A stretch of 64,000 bases of DNA from Cymodocea nodosa (lineage: Eukaryota > Streptophyta > Magnoliopsida > Alismatales > Cymodoceaceae). A program made the position numbers and the translations under genes. The notes below the pieces were generated by a model. It saw only the letters and a program-made list of their open reading frames with translations. It was not told where the DNA came from and did no database searches. The stretch covers positions 28,527,501-28,591,500 of the forward strand of contig CM072335.1 of the NCBI GenBank assembly GCA_036874045.1, read 5' to 3'. Shown here piece by piece: positions 1 to 12,500 of the stretch (position 1 is the first letter of the stretch; every line of letters begins with the position of its first letter).

Positions 1-13
1 CTCCAAACTGTAG

Positions 14-3000
14 GATGATATGCTATTTGAGATTCTTTTGCAGTTGTCGGAGGTTCCTTTTCTCACCATGCAAGTGTGAGTGATTACATGTTTTTCAGGA
101 TTGTTACCATTGATCAAGACAATGTGCTTATGTTACCTTTTAGCAGGAAGAATGTTGGAGACAACATCCATGACAAAATAAAAAAAGAATCCATGCTTCA
201 CATCTCAAATATTTTCAATCTGATCCATCTTTTTCATCTGTTTCTTTCAATGGTATGTTTTCTCACTGTGACTTATATGTATCAAATCCATCTTTTACGT
301 GTTACAGTATTACATATGGTTGTGTTATATGGTTCCATAGCCCATTTTTGTTATCTAGGCTTTGCATTACTTGAACAGCATGTTATAAACCATTAATTTT
401 ATTGATGACTTTAGTAAAGCTATTTCTTCCTCTGTGCCGGCTAGCTGCATGGCCGTTTCTTTTTTGAATTAATTGTTTATTATATTATTATAATTAATTG
501 AGTGTACTGTAATCCAAACAGCATTTCTCTTTGATGCAGTTGCATTATGATCACTTGGTGCTTCTTGATTACCTCATCTCAAAAGATGTGGCAGTTCAAT
601 GTCTTCAATACCTTTTGAGGTACCTTTTTAGCTTCTTTCTGAGTGCACATTTCTAGATTTTCTACAGACTCCTTCCTTTTCAGGTGTCGGATAGCAATTA
701 GCAGTTTCTATCTGTTTTTAGACTCTTGTTTCTTTATTTTCATTAGTGTATGCTACATATGGATTTTTTAATCTGATCATGCCTGAAAATAAGCTAATAA
801 TTGTTTCTTATGTGAAATAATATTCAGAGTTATTAATGTGAAACATAAATAGGAAATACAGATGCTTCTGATGGTTAATGCTATGGATAAAGATGGAAAA
901 ACTAATAAAAGTCCTAAAAAGTAATGAAAATGTTATGTATGTCATTTCTGGAGTTAAGATGTCTAAACATAGTAACATATGACAATCATCTCGTGCCACA
1001 AACAGCAGAACAATTTGTATTGAACTATAACAAGTTGGCTTGCACTCAAGCTGTTAGCATGAGCAACCAGTGACTTGTATTTGTGATAATGGATTCATAC
1101 TGCCAGCAAATTATTATTTCATGAGGAAGGCTGCCATATGATTCCGGAGAGGACCGCTGGTACTCTCAGGGAGATTGTAACATCATATGCTCAGTCTCAC
1201 CAGCAGATATATGAGTCTTATCTGGAGTGTAGCTCAATTCCATTGGGCTGGGCTCTGACTGCCACGTGTGTACATTTGGTTCACATGACCCCTCCCACAT
1301 CTGCTAGAGCTACATGCCTGCATTGATCAAATTTAGGATAGGATGGCCTATCATCCCTCTTTTCATAATATAATATTGAATTTCTTGTAGATGTGATGTT
1401 AATTTTTACTTTTAGCCTGTTATGATCATTTGCTTCTTTACCGCATACCACCTTCTTCTACATCAAAGCATCTATTGTTTACATCAAACAGTTCAATTAA
1501 ATAAGCTTTGGCATGATGAATTCTGAACTTTTCAAACATAAAACATTTTGTTTGAATGTAAAGGTTGTCAAATGATAACTGCAAAAAAAGAGAATAACCA
1601 AAATATTAATGGACTTTGTGCATTCAAAAGTCTAATTATTGTTTTGATTCTCTTTATTTACCTATTGACATTTGACTATCAAATCATTGAATATGTGGAT
1701 TCTAATTTGTTTCAAGGTAATCTCTTTATCGATATGATAAATTTATCTAATAATCATGGTAAATACTAATGGAATTGGTACCCTTGTCAATTTTAGTCTA
1801 ATTATAGAACAGTGTTTAGCTATTGGATTCCCTGGATAGCAAGATTATATTGGTGCTTCTGGAACACTTTTCATTTGGAATAGCTGCTTTTTCTGTTTTT
1901 AGCAACGAAAAAGTAACATTTGGAAGGGCATTCAAAAAGATTACAATGACTCTACTTTTCAATAATGTCATCTTAATTCTTACATCATTCTTATTTTCCA
2001 ATGATGCTTGCTTCTTTGTTGATATAGGTCTTTGCGGATGGTTTGTAGATCATGGGATGCCTTTGTGAAATTCTCCAAACATGAAAATGAGAGTAACCCG
2101 ATAGTGAGGAAGAAACTGAAAATGACAGATGCTGGGAACAATCTTGAGGACCATGGAAAACATAACATGTGTAGCAGGCACTATGCTAGACAAAGGGTTT
2201 TTGAAAATGCCAAACACTGTTTGCTTTCACTAAAACAAGCAATTGAAGATCTTCACAAGAAAAATCTGTTCCCTTATAACCCCAGTGTACTTCTCAAAAG
2301 GTTTATATTTTAATTTTCTGCTGTTAATAGTTTAATTTTTAATTATAATGAGTTGGTCATTTAATGATGCCCCTTGTGCTTAAATGAAAGAGACATTCCT
2401 TGTCAAATTACCCTCAACAACAACGAGAGTTGTAATTCTACTACATAGGGTTGCCCACATGAATTTTTTTCTTTCATGTATTTCTATCTATTAACAATTT
2501 TTTGATTAAATTACATAAATTTAAATATTTTCTTATAATTCTTAACGAAGTAGTTTTAAGCTCATCTCTACCTTTTTTCTAAAAAAAGTTTCTGTACTAA
2601 TTAGTTCTCCTCTTCTAACTAGTACATTTCTTGGTGGTTTCCTATGGATATGATTATACCACTAAAGTTGATTTTTTTTATCTTATCTTTAATTGGTGCA
2701 ATTCCTACTCTACTACTAATAAAATTGTTTTTTAGCTTATCGCTTATAGTATTATCTTTCATTCATTTAATCATATGCATCTTATTAATGTTAACTTCTT
2801 GGCATATATACATGCTTTATAACTTAGCATTCTGAGCTATAAAGTACAGTTGGGCGAATAACAGCTTTATAGAAATTTTCTTTTAATTTTAAAGGTATTT
2901 TCATATCACATAACACTTCAAAAGTATTTATCCACTTCATCCATTGTACTTTAATTTTATGAATAACATCCTTTATAATTTCATTATTGCTACTTATTAT

Positions 3001-4056
3001 AAATATTAAGTATTTAAAAGTCTTTCTTTTATGAATCTTATGACCATCTTAAGTATATGCCTTCATCATTATTTTTATTTTTGTTAAACCTATGTTCTAT
3101 ATATTTAGTTTTTGACTTAATCTAAATCCTTTGGACTTTAAATTGTCTCTCTATAATTTTAATTTAGAACTAAATTCTGACTTAATTTCATTAGCTAAAA
3201 TTTTGTCGTTAACAAGTAGTATATGCTAGGGTATTCTCCTTGAATTTCCTTAGTTTTTTCATTCATAACTAAGATAAATAAATAAGAAGACTTTTGGTGT
3301 AAACTTATGTCTGATAGGAGTTCATCAGTTTTTTCCTTTATAATTTTAACACTAGTAATTGTTCTTTCATATGCCCTTTGTAATATCAATATATCTAATG
3401 GATACTCCTGTTTTTAAAACCGACTACAATAGGTTTGTAGGTACTTTAGCATAAGATTTTTCTAAATCGGTGAAAACCATGACTTCTTTTTTTAACTATA
3501 CAATTTTTTATTGGTTGTCTAAGTAAATGGATAGTTTCCATTGTTGATCTACTCAACATATACCCAAATTGATTTTCTGTGATTTAAGTTAGATACTTTA
3601 GTCTTTATTCAATTATCCTTTTTCTTAATTTTATACTATGATTTATTAACTTAATACGATGATAATTATTACAATTTTGTCAAATCACCGTCATGTTCCA
3701 AAAATAATCTTCTTGCTGAATTACTGTTCATTGTCATTTATTAAATTAATACTTAGATCAGTGGACTTCTTCTGAAGTAGTTTTTGCCTTAACATGATAT
3801 CTCTTGTGCTCGTTAACAGAAAACATTGTTATACTATGGATATAACTGTCTTGCTTTTCTGAATTACAGGAATAGCTCAATATGTTCCCTTTGCTTTCTA
3901 GTTTCCTAAAATTTTCTATTTTCTCTATTTAAGTTACATTTGTCTGTTTGCCACTCTCATTTGATCATTTCATGCAGTTTCATCAAGTTTCAGGAGCTCT
4001 GCAAAGAGCAGGATAAAATCAACGGAGATGGAAAAGTTGCTGAAGAGGCGACCTAG
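14..4056 (+). CDS. Lines-homologue protein, 3' part (5' end outside window)
   Basis: These are the last five exons of a plant homologue of Lines: 14-75, 147-252, 540-619, 2028-2300 and 3978-4056, with TAG at 4054-4056. All phases agree and give 199 residues. The conserved C-terminal Lines block is visible: LIHLFHLFLS at the end of the second exon, then LHYDHLVLLDYLISKD and, across the 619/2028 junction, LRMVCRSWDAF. The last exon ends FIKFQELCKEQDK followed by a short acidic tail. In animals Lines is a segment-polarity and signalling factor; the role of plant homologues is poorly defined, so I claim none. The first junction (acceptor near 13) is weak. The 1.4-kb and 1.7-kb introns are long, and the second holds an antisense LINE. 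A 3' UTR intron (about 4569-5199) is possible. Confidence 0.85.
2385..3700 (-). mobile_element. 5'-truncated RTE-type LINE fragment inside Lines intron
   Basis: Read on the minus strand, this stretch gives broken pieces of an RTE-clade reverse transcriptase in the right order. From high to low coordinates these are ENQFGYM and RSTMETIHLLRQ (about 3530-3590), then the YERTITSVK and KTDELLSDISLHQ region and LVMNEKTKEIQGE (about 3230-3370). Further on come a FKYL-type C-terminal piece and the terminal element end near 2390. Many stops and frameshifts show it is long dead. It lies entirely within the 2301-3977 intron of the Lines gene, in antisense. A related fragment lies at 34483-35095. Confidence 0.75.
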
Positions 4057-6099
4057 TATATGGCTCTGTTGCATTCCTTGAAAATCAACTTGATAGATGT
4101 GCATTTTCTTCTGTGCATGGATTCGGCTCCATGACTATGTCATGGTGTTCCTGGTTGGATTCCACGCCTCTTAGCTGTAGGGATCAGACCATCTTCTGTT
4201 GTAAACAGTCTCTTAGCTGCAGGAAAAAATCTGTACGGTGAGAGTGGTACACTAATGGTAGCATGTCCAGCTGCATTTTTTGTGCCGACTGGTCTGTGGA
4301 CAGAATTTTCTTTAGGCTCAGAAAAAAATTGCTGGGATTCGTTGTACTGCCACTTAGAATTGGTGTTGGAACTAGGAATTCATGATCCTTGACTGTACTA
4401 ACAAGAACGATAAGTTGTGATAGACAATGAACAATTAAGAGGATGCAAAGATGGACATTGTGGTGGATGCTGCGCCATTTCAAGACCAGAGTACAGGCTT
4501 AGACAAAATTGTGTTGAGGGATTGCCTTGATTGATCTCGCAGGAACAAGAGCTTTTGATCGATGCAGGTGATGTGCCCCTCATTTATCTGTTTACCTTAT
4601 TGGTTATCCACTTTATTTAAAGGATATGGGTGAAGAAAAATTATCCATGTATTTTAATGGATAGGATAAGGATAATGCATTATTCTACCCACTTCACCCA
4701 TTTAAAATAAATAATATATTTAAATATAAGATTATAAGTTAAATGGCATTAACAGTTTATCTTAATATCGAATATTCTAATATTACAATTTATAGCATTA
4801 GTTGAAAATATATTATTTCAAATTTACAAGTCCAATAACCCAACCCAAAAAAAATGTCTAATCCAACATCCAATATATTTTGTTAATATAAAAATTAAGA
4901 TCATAAAATAAAAACCCTATCTCTCTATCGTAACTCTTCTCTCCCTTCATGCAACATCACACTGTGGTTTATTTGCATGATGGGGATGAAATTGCAACTG
5001 TTGTTTGGCAAAAACTATTGCATTGGGTCTTGATTCGAAAGTCTTTAGCATTGTTGATAATGTTAAAAGCAGTGAATGTGATTTGACTGCATAAATGGAT
5101 CAATGAATCATTACTCTATTTTGCTTCTTGTGAGAATATATTTATTTTTCATTTCTCTTAGAAGATGCTTACGTCCATTTTTTGAATGATGGTTTGCAGG
5201 CTTGAACAGCGACAAATAAGAAAGCATGTTTAACAGGGGTTTCGAAGTGTGGCCTGTTCCTAATTCCTTCTGCTTGAACCCGGTTCATTCCATTTGTGAA
5301 GTCTTTAGATGAAATGAGGAGTAAAACAATGCCTGAGTACAAGACATTACAACCGAGGAAATTCTTTTTAATACCGGAAAGAGAGCAATCTGAAGTGTTA
5401 CATGTGCATGTGGTTTTCAACAAATTGTTTCGGTAGGTTGTCACCGTGAGATGATTTCAGACTCCATCACGAAGCTTTGCTACGTTTTTGGTAAATTCAA
5501 CGGTGGAACGGCAAGCTAACTTTTCACGGGGTGCATCGAAGCCATCCATCTGTAAAGCCGTGTGGAGGCGGTACTGCTGGAGAGGTGAGACATGCAAGGC
5601 AACTTTAGCGATCAGAGAGACAGCCGTTAAGCTTGTCAGTGAAGCAGATTTATCTTTTTAGTTTGTTAGTGACTGCATTTTGTTACGGACAAAATGGCAG
5701 GCGTAGAATTTTACTTCCTGTATGAGCAACAAAAGATGCGTGTATAAAAGAAGATGAAGAAGACCAAAAATGTACAAAAGAAGAAGAAGATGATTAAGTT
5801 CGGAAATATACAAGAAAATTAAGATGACTGAGGATTTAGAGTTTTTAATGACTGACAAGTGGATGGGTGTTGTGTTCAATGTAGATGAAAATTTGGTGTA
5901 AGTTTCTGTATAGGGAATACCTCTTCATCCATAATGGATGCATTGAAAGGTTCAAACGATCCCAAGTAAGCGGAGAACTAGGCTTCTGCCGAGCCCTTCG
6001 TAAGATATATGCATTCTATTATCTACAGAATACTTCAGTATCTATCGTTCATCTTCACTACAATCACAGGCAATTTGAATGCTATTGAACATTAAGGAA
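4057..6099. other. Lines 3' region and AT-rich intergenic DNA
   Basis: No convincing coding exon lies here. The first 500 bases probably hold the Lines 3' UTR. About 4590-4930 is an AT-rich stretch with repeated GGATA and CCCA-type motifs, which looks like an old low-copy repeat. The rest holds only short ORFs without recognisable motifs. Confidence 0.4.
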
Positions 6100-6510
6100 G
6101 AAATTTGGAATCTTCAGCGCCAGGCAAAAGGCAAACCTCCCACGCTACTTAACACGGTCATGTCTACAGTCAACGGTCTCCAGTCAAGTCCGACACGGCA
6201 GAGCCCTCGATTCCGAACCCCACATGATCCCAGCCGTCCAATTTCCCACCCCACGCGATTTCAAATTCCAAATCTCGTCCTCCACCACTTCAATCCACCG
6301 CTCCACCCCCCCCCACTCCAATCCGTTAGCAGTGGAAGAGGAATTGGAATCCTCGTGCTCACGAAATCCATTTAAGAAATCCAAAAGCTTTCACAGGATT
6401 CTCCGCTACCAGATCTCCTTCTTCCTTTCTTCCATCAGGTAATCTCCAGGTTTCTCATCTTCTTTCTATTCGTCTCTATCGAATCTGACATTTTTCGCTC
6501 TTCCAGCAGA
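6100..6510 (+). promoter_or_regulatory. KIN-12 promoter and 5' leader with MSA-type cores
   Basis: Two AACGG cores of the mitosis-specific activator (MSA) element lie upstream of the kinesin start: CAACGGTC at 6171-6178 on the plus strand and CCGTT (reverse AACGG) at 6323-6327. MSA cores bind three-repeat MYB proteins and drive G2/M expression of many phragmoplast genes. Only the core matches, not the full 11-base consensus. A likely 5' UTR intron runs 6439-6506 (CAG|GTAATC to TTCCAG), four bases before the ATG. No clear TATA box is seen. Confidence 0.4.
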
Positions 6511-9500
6511 ATGCTGAGGAACTCCGGGAAGCGGCCGCGAGTCGAGAAAAACGATGAAAACATGGTTCCCGACTTTGATCCGACGAGGCCACCGCTGAGC
6601 ACGATCACGGGGGCTGTCGTAAACACTGGAAGTGCAGGATCCGATGTGATTCCCGGCAGGAAGAAGGTGGAGAGGACGCCGTCGAAGAAGAGGCAGTTCA
6701 AGGGGCAGGAATCGGCGGTGCAGAGGACGCCTGAGAAGACCGGGTTGCTGGTGAAGAACAGATTCGGGTGGAGTGGACTGAAGAACGAGTTCGAATCGAC
6801 CGGTAGCGAAAACTGCGATGAGGTTGCAGAGTTGCCGCCGCTGGGACGAGGTGGGAGTTGTTTCGGGTTTGGAACACCGAAGACGAAGAGGATTGTCGGG
6901 AAGGGTACGTCGGATGGTGGTTCGGTAGAGAGTACCCCCTCGAAGAGTGTTTCGAGGGTAGCAAGCACAGGGTTGGGTTGGTCGGGAGCAGCTGCGGGGG
7001 TGGGGCCGCGGCCGGGTAGCTTTTCAGCGGCAGCCAGACGTCTTCCAATGGCGTCTTCTCCATCTACGGTTGTCAATTCGGTTGAAGTGCCTCATTTTGA
7101 GCTGACAGGGAATCCTGCTTTTTGGATGCAGCACAATGTTCAGGTAAAAAAAAAAAAAACTAGTTTTTGGTTCCTTTCTTCGGTTTCGCAGTGGCTGTAA
7201 CGTCGGACGACATTCAAATTTTTACAAATATTATGATGTTTATGTTGGTCAGCTGAATGCCTGAAATAGGACAGTAGACGAACTGAGAGAGAATGCTTAC
7301 AATTAGCCCAGAAAGAAATCATAATACGAGTGGACCTATTGAAAAGAGATTTTGGAAATATTACTTTAAATGATTTTTAATTTGTTCGAAACATCAAATA
7401 TTTATATCATTTCTAAACTAATTGATCTTTTGACTTTGTACAGGTTGTAATTCGTGTGCGTCCTCTCAATGGTACAGAAATAAGCTTGCAGGGTTACAAG
7501 AGATGCTTAAAACAAGAGGATTCACATAGAATTTCCTGGATTGGACAGCCAGAGGGTCGTTTTGTGTTTGATCAAGTAGCATGCGAAACCATCAACCAGG
7601 TCTGACATGTTATGACCATGAGATGTATCTAATATCCCTTATGCCTAGGTACCAAATTCACTGTAACTACCTTTTGCAGGAGTCATTGTTTCGAGTCATG
7701 GGTCAACCAATGGTTGAAAATTGTATGTCTGGGTACCATAGTTGCGTATTTGCTTATGGTCAGGTATCTTTTCATTTTTTTCATCTTGGTGGTTATGTGT
7801 GGTGAATAAGAACAAGTGGGTTTGCAGGATTTCAGATTGTTGGGCTGTTATTGAAAGTTCTTCTAACTTATGACATCTTGACCTGTAAGATATGGGTAAA
7901 TCTTTTTGTGCTCTCTTCTCAGACAGGGAGTGGCAAGACCTATACTATGCTTGGTGATCTTGATAATCTGGAAGTAAGGCCCAGCCATCATCGTGGCATT
8001 ATCCCAAGGATGTTTGAATTTCTATTTGCAAGAATCAGAGTGGTATTAACAACTTCACAACTTTTTAATTCACATTTCGCTTATTTCAGTCATCTATCTT
8101 GGGTCATATGTTTATCTTCATTCTTCAAGTGCAGGAGGAAGAATGCAGAAAAGATGAAAAGCTCAAATACAATTGCAAGTGTTCTTTCTTAGAAATATAT
8201 AATGAACAAATAACTGATCTTCTTGATCCATCATCAGCAAATCTGATCGTATGTCTTCATTCCTACCTTGAAGTAAAATGATCATCATACACTTATATTA
8301 ATGATTTTCACTGAAACTTACAATAATTAACATGTCTTTGCTTTAGATCAGCAAGTGTAAATATTCAGTGTGTTTCCTACTGACACTGCATTTTTCATCA
8401 CTTGTTGTTTCATATATATCTTCTGAAACCAATCTTGCAATGCCCAATGCTCTTGACTTATGAAGCTGCGAGAAGATGCTCAAAAAGGCATATATGTTGA
8501 AAATCTGACAGAATTTGTTGTTGAAAATACTAAAGACATTGTAAAGCTTCTTGTACAGGTAAGTCAAATCCATGGTACAAAGGAAGCAGTTTTTGCTTGG
8601 ATACTTTAAACCTTCTTTTTCCTTATATACGTGCAGTTTATGGCATTATTGTTTCTAAGTCTTTCCTCTAGAATTAATTGGACATGAATCAATTCTTTTC
8701 CAGGGTGCTGCAAATAGGAAAATGGCAGCAACCAATATGAATAGAGAAAGCAGTCGTTCACATGGTGTGTTTACATGTGTGATTGAGAGTACATGGGAAA
8801 AGGATTCAGTGACGAATCTAAGATTTGCAAGGCTGAACCTTGTAGATCTTGCTGGTTCAGAAAGGTAGAAACCCTAGCAATTTTTTATTTTATGTAAGTG
8901 TCAGAAGAAGGTTGTCATAAGAGCACAACTTTTCTCCAATTGTAACCATATGCAGGCAGAAAATGTCAGGAGCTGAAGGGGAACGTCTAAAGGAAGCAGC
9001 AAATATCAACAAATCTTTATCAACACTGGGGTATGTAGGTTGTTAGATACCTTCCTATTTTGGGTGATATATTGTTTGTTTTTTCTCCTTTAGTTTGTCT
9101 TTGTTGTGGGTTCTTTCCTTTGAACCTTGTTCCTAACATCTGTTATGCCAACAGCTTGTGCAGGCCACCCTTTTTCTATTTTGTAGTGATTTTTATCTGG
9201 TTGTCACTCAAAAAAAAAAACTACAGATGTTTCTGCATCCCAAAAAAGGTTTTACAATTTTTTTTTTTGCAGTCATGTAATAATGGTTTTAGTTGACATG
9301 GCACATGGTAAGCTACGACATGTTCCTTACCGAGATTCAAGATTGACATTTCTCCTTCAGGTTTGATTTTTCTTAGATTCTTTCTTATGCTTTGTCTCTC
9401 ATTGTTAACAATGCTCAGTAAAATTGTTTATGCTTTCCTTCCATTTTAGGACTCACTTGGGGGAAATTCAAAAACCATGATCATTGCAAATGTCAGTCCT

Positions 9501-12500
9501 TCGGTCAGGCATGTCATCCTAAATATGTTCACATTATTTTGTGATGATATCTCTCATTATTTGCTACAAATTTTCCTATTTTCTTTTCTGATTTTGTGAA
9601 AGTCTCCTGTAGTTGTTCAAGTGAAACTCTGAGCACACTCAGATTTGCTCAACGTGCAAAGTTCATCCAAAACAATGTATTGATAGATAAACTTAAAAAT
9701 TTCTTTGGTGTAGCCGTCAGTGCTTTGTCTGTATTCTCAGTTGACTTATTTTTAATGGTTAATATTAGGCATTTGTTAATGAAGATGCTTCTGGTGATGT
9801 TATGGCTCTACAACGACAAATTCGATTGCTAAAGGTTGTGTGATTCTGTTTCTCTATTTTACTTTGGGTATTTTATTGATGTATAACTAATGTCACATAT
9901 CTCTTTCATGCATCAGGAAGAGATCTCAATGCTAAGACATCAAAATGTTTCAAGATCTCTTTCCTTCCAGACAATACCACTTAATGATTTTGATGCTAAA
10001 ACATGTGAAGCCTCTGATGTAGCTGACTTGCCTGAAGACAATGACAAAGTGAGCAACAATTGGCATAAAAGAGAAGTTTCTGATAGCTTTGGGGTCTCAA
10101 GACATCAGGTAATATTTGCTGACAATACATTTCTGCTTATGATTTGGATCAGTGACACTCTTTCAGTTGTATGAAATTGCAACCTACATCAATTTCATGT
10201 TCACATTATGACTTCTTGGATGTATTCCTCAATGTCTCATTGACCTTATTTTGTTCATATTGTCATACTATAACTTATGAGTGGAACCAGCATATGCAAT
10301 TCATGACAACTAAGCTCTTATACTGGTTTCCCACAAGTTTAGTTGCCATTATCAATTATACATATAAATAAGTGTATAAATGGGATGAGTATGGGCCTAT
10401 GGGTTGAGTAAAGCTTAACCCTTACACTTTCCCTTAAAGTTTAGCAGGTAATAGGTTAGGTATGGCATACATTTTCTAAACCCCTAATGCTCACCACTAC
10501 CCATAATTACAATACAAAGCACATAGCATAAATGGGTAGTTAGATTAAGAACATAATTATATATTTATATTATTTGTAAGCAAAAAATTAGAATTTTAAT
10601 AAAATTAAAATGACATTTAAGTACTACACTTTAAATCAACATAAAAATTAAGAATACATTTTAAAAATAAAATTCTTAAGCCATAAACTATTAAAATTCA
10701 ATTCAAATTTAACGTATTGTTCATTATTTAGAGAACATATTTATATCTAAGAAAGAAAAATGCACAATTATTTTTTAATTTAGAGAGTAAATGGGATAAC
10801 GTTTACAGGAATTCAAAAATCCTTATCCGTTTTCATATGAATACAAGTTAATCAAGTGATGGCTAAAAGGATTAAAAAATAAGTCCTTACCCATATTAAA
10901 CAGGGCAAGGCTGGTCGCAGATGGAGACCACCCCATTCACACCCTTAATTATGCAGAATGTATATCTGTCTAACATTAATTTCCCTATTCAGCTTAAATC
11001 CTTGGAAGGAACATTGGTTGGTGCCCTGAGAAGGGAGAAAGCAGCTGAAATTACCATAAAACAGTTTGAAGCAGAAAATCAGAAACTTGACCAGTTGGTA
11101 AATCTTAAACATTACTTTTTTTATATTTAAGAATTAAAAGCAGATCTCTAAACGGATATCATCTTGCCTCTAGGTTCACCAGAGAGAGGATGAAATTCAA
11201 TGCATGAAAATGATGCTGAAATTTCGTGAAGATAAGATCCAAAGAATGGAAGCACTTGTCAATGGTTTAGTGTCGGGTGATTCCTATATACTGGAAGAGA
11301 GTAGTTCTCTAGCTAAGGAGGTTAAGTTGCTTCAAGATAGAGCAGACAGGAACCCTGAAGTAACTCGTTTTGCACTGGAAAATATTAGGCTACTAGAAAA
11401 AATCAGAAGGTACTCGCTAGCTATAAAACTTTCATTATGAAGTTAAGCACTTTTTTAGGCAATCTTTCTTTACAATATCAACAGGTTCCAGGACTTCTAT
11501 CAAGAAGGAGAGAGGGAACTGTTATTATCTGAAGTATCAAACTTGAGAGACCAGGTCCAAATTAGAGTTTGATATTATATGTTGCATGATATGCATATTT
11601 CTCTTATCAACAAATTACAACAATAATAATAAATTTATTATATTATTACTCTTTGTATCAATAGCTTGTTCAAGTCCTGGAGAGAAAGACACAACTAGAT
11701 ATGCATCCAACTTGGAAAAAAGGACACGTGGTTGGTATTGTCATTTTTTGATTTCTTACTTTCTATATAACTTCTATTTTTTATTATTTGATGTTTATGT
11801 TTGAAAATTGGAAAAGGATGATACACTTGGTAGTTCTGGTTATTCCCCTACAGAAAATGATTGTCTTCGAATAGAGGTTTGAGTTTTAATATCTCATCTG
11901 CATGCCTCATTTCTGTTTCCCTTCAGATTGTGGTATTACCTTTTTGACTTTGTGTCTTAGTACATATAATTGTTTGCAGTTGAAAAAAACCTATGAGGAA
12001 TTAGAAGACTGTAGAAACAATTTGAAATCTTGCTTAGAAATAAATGAACGACTTACCAGGTATTGTACATTATTCTATTTGCTGGTTTTGTGTTGATATG
12101 GTTAACTTTGCTGCCCTTTTTCCCCACAGGGAGATGGATGATATTCATTCCAAACTTAATATTACTAAGCCTGACTCCAATAATCTGTTTGTTCCTGGTG
12201 AACTGGTGGATATGGTATGGCTGTATTTCTTTAGAGTACAATTATTGTAAACTTCTGACCTGCCAGAACTGTGTTATTGTTGGTGTATTATTTTGTTAAT
12301 TTTGTTATTATAATGGCATGATCTTATATTTGGTTGAACTTGACATTCCTGGAACTCTTTTCCCAATTTTCTACATAGGAGACTATGAATCGGGAGAAAA
12401 CCATGGATATAAAAGATGACATTACCATGCAGTTTGCCGAAAAAATTGTGGACTTGCAATTGGAGCTTGACATACTAAAACTAATTCTTGGAGAAGTGAA

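Noticed and set aside
6435-7076. 213-codon minus-strand ORF
   Set aside because: It is the complement of the GC-rich first KIN-12 exon; low complexity and no motif.
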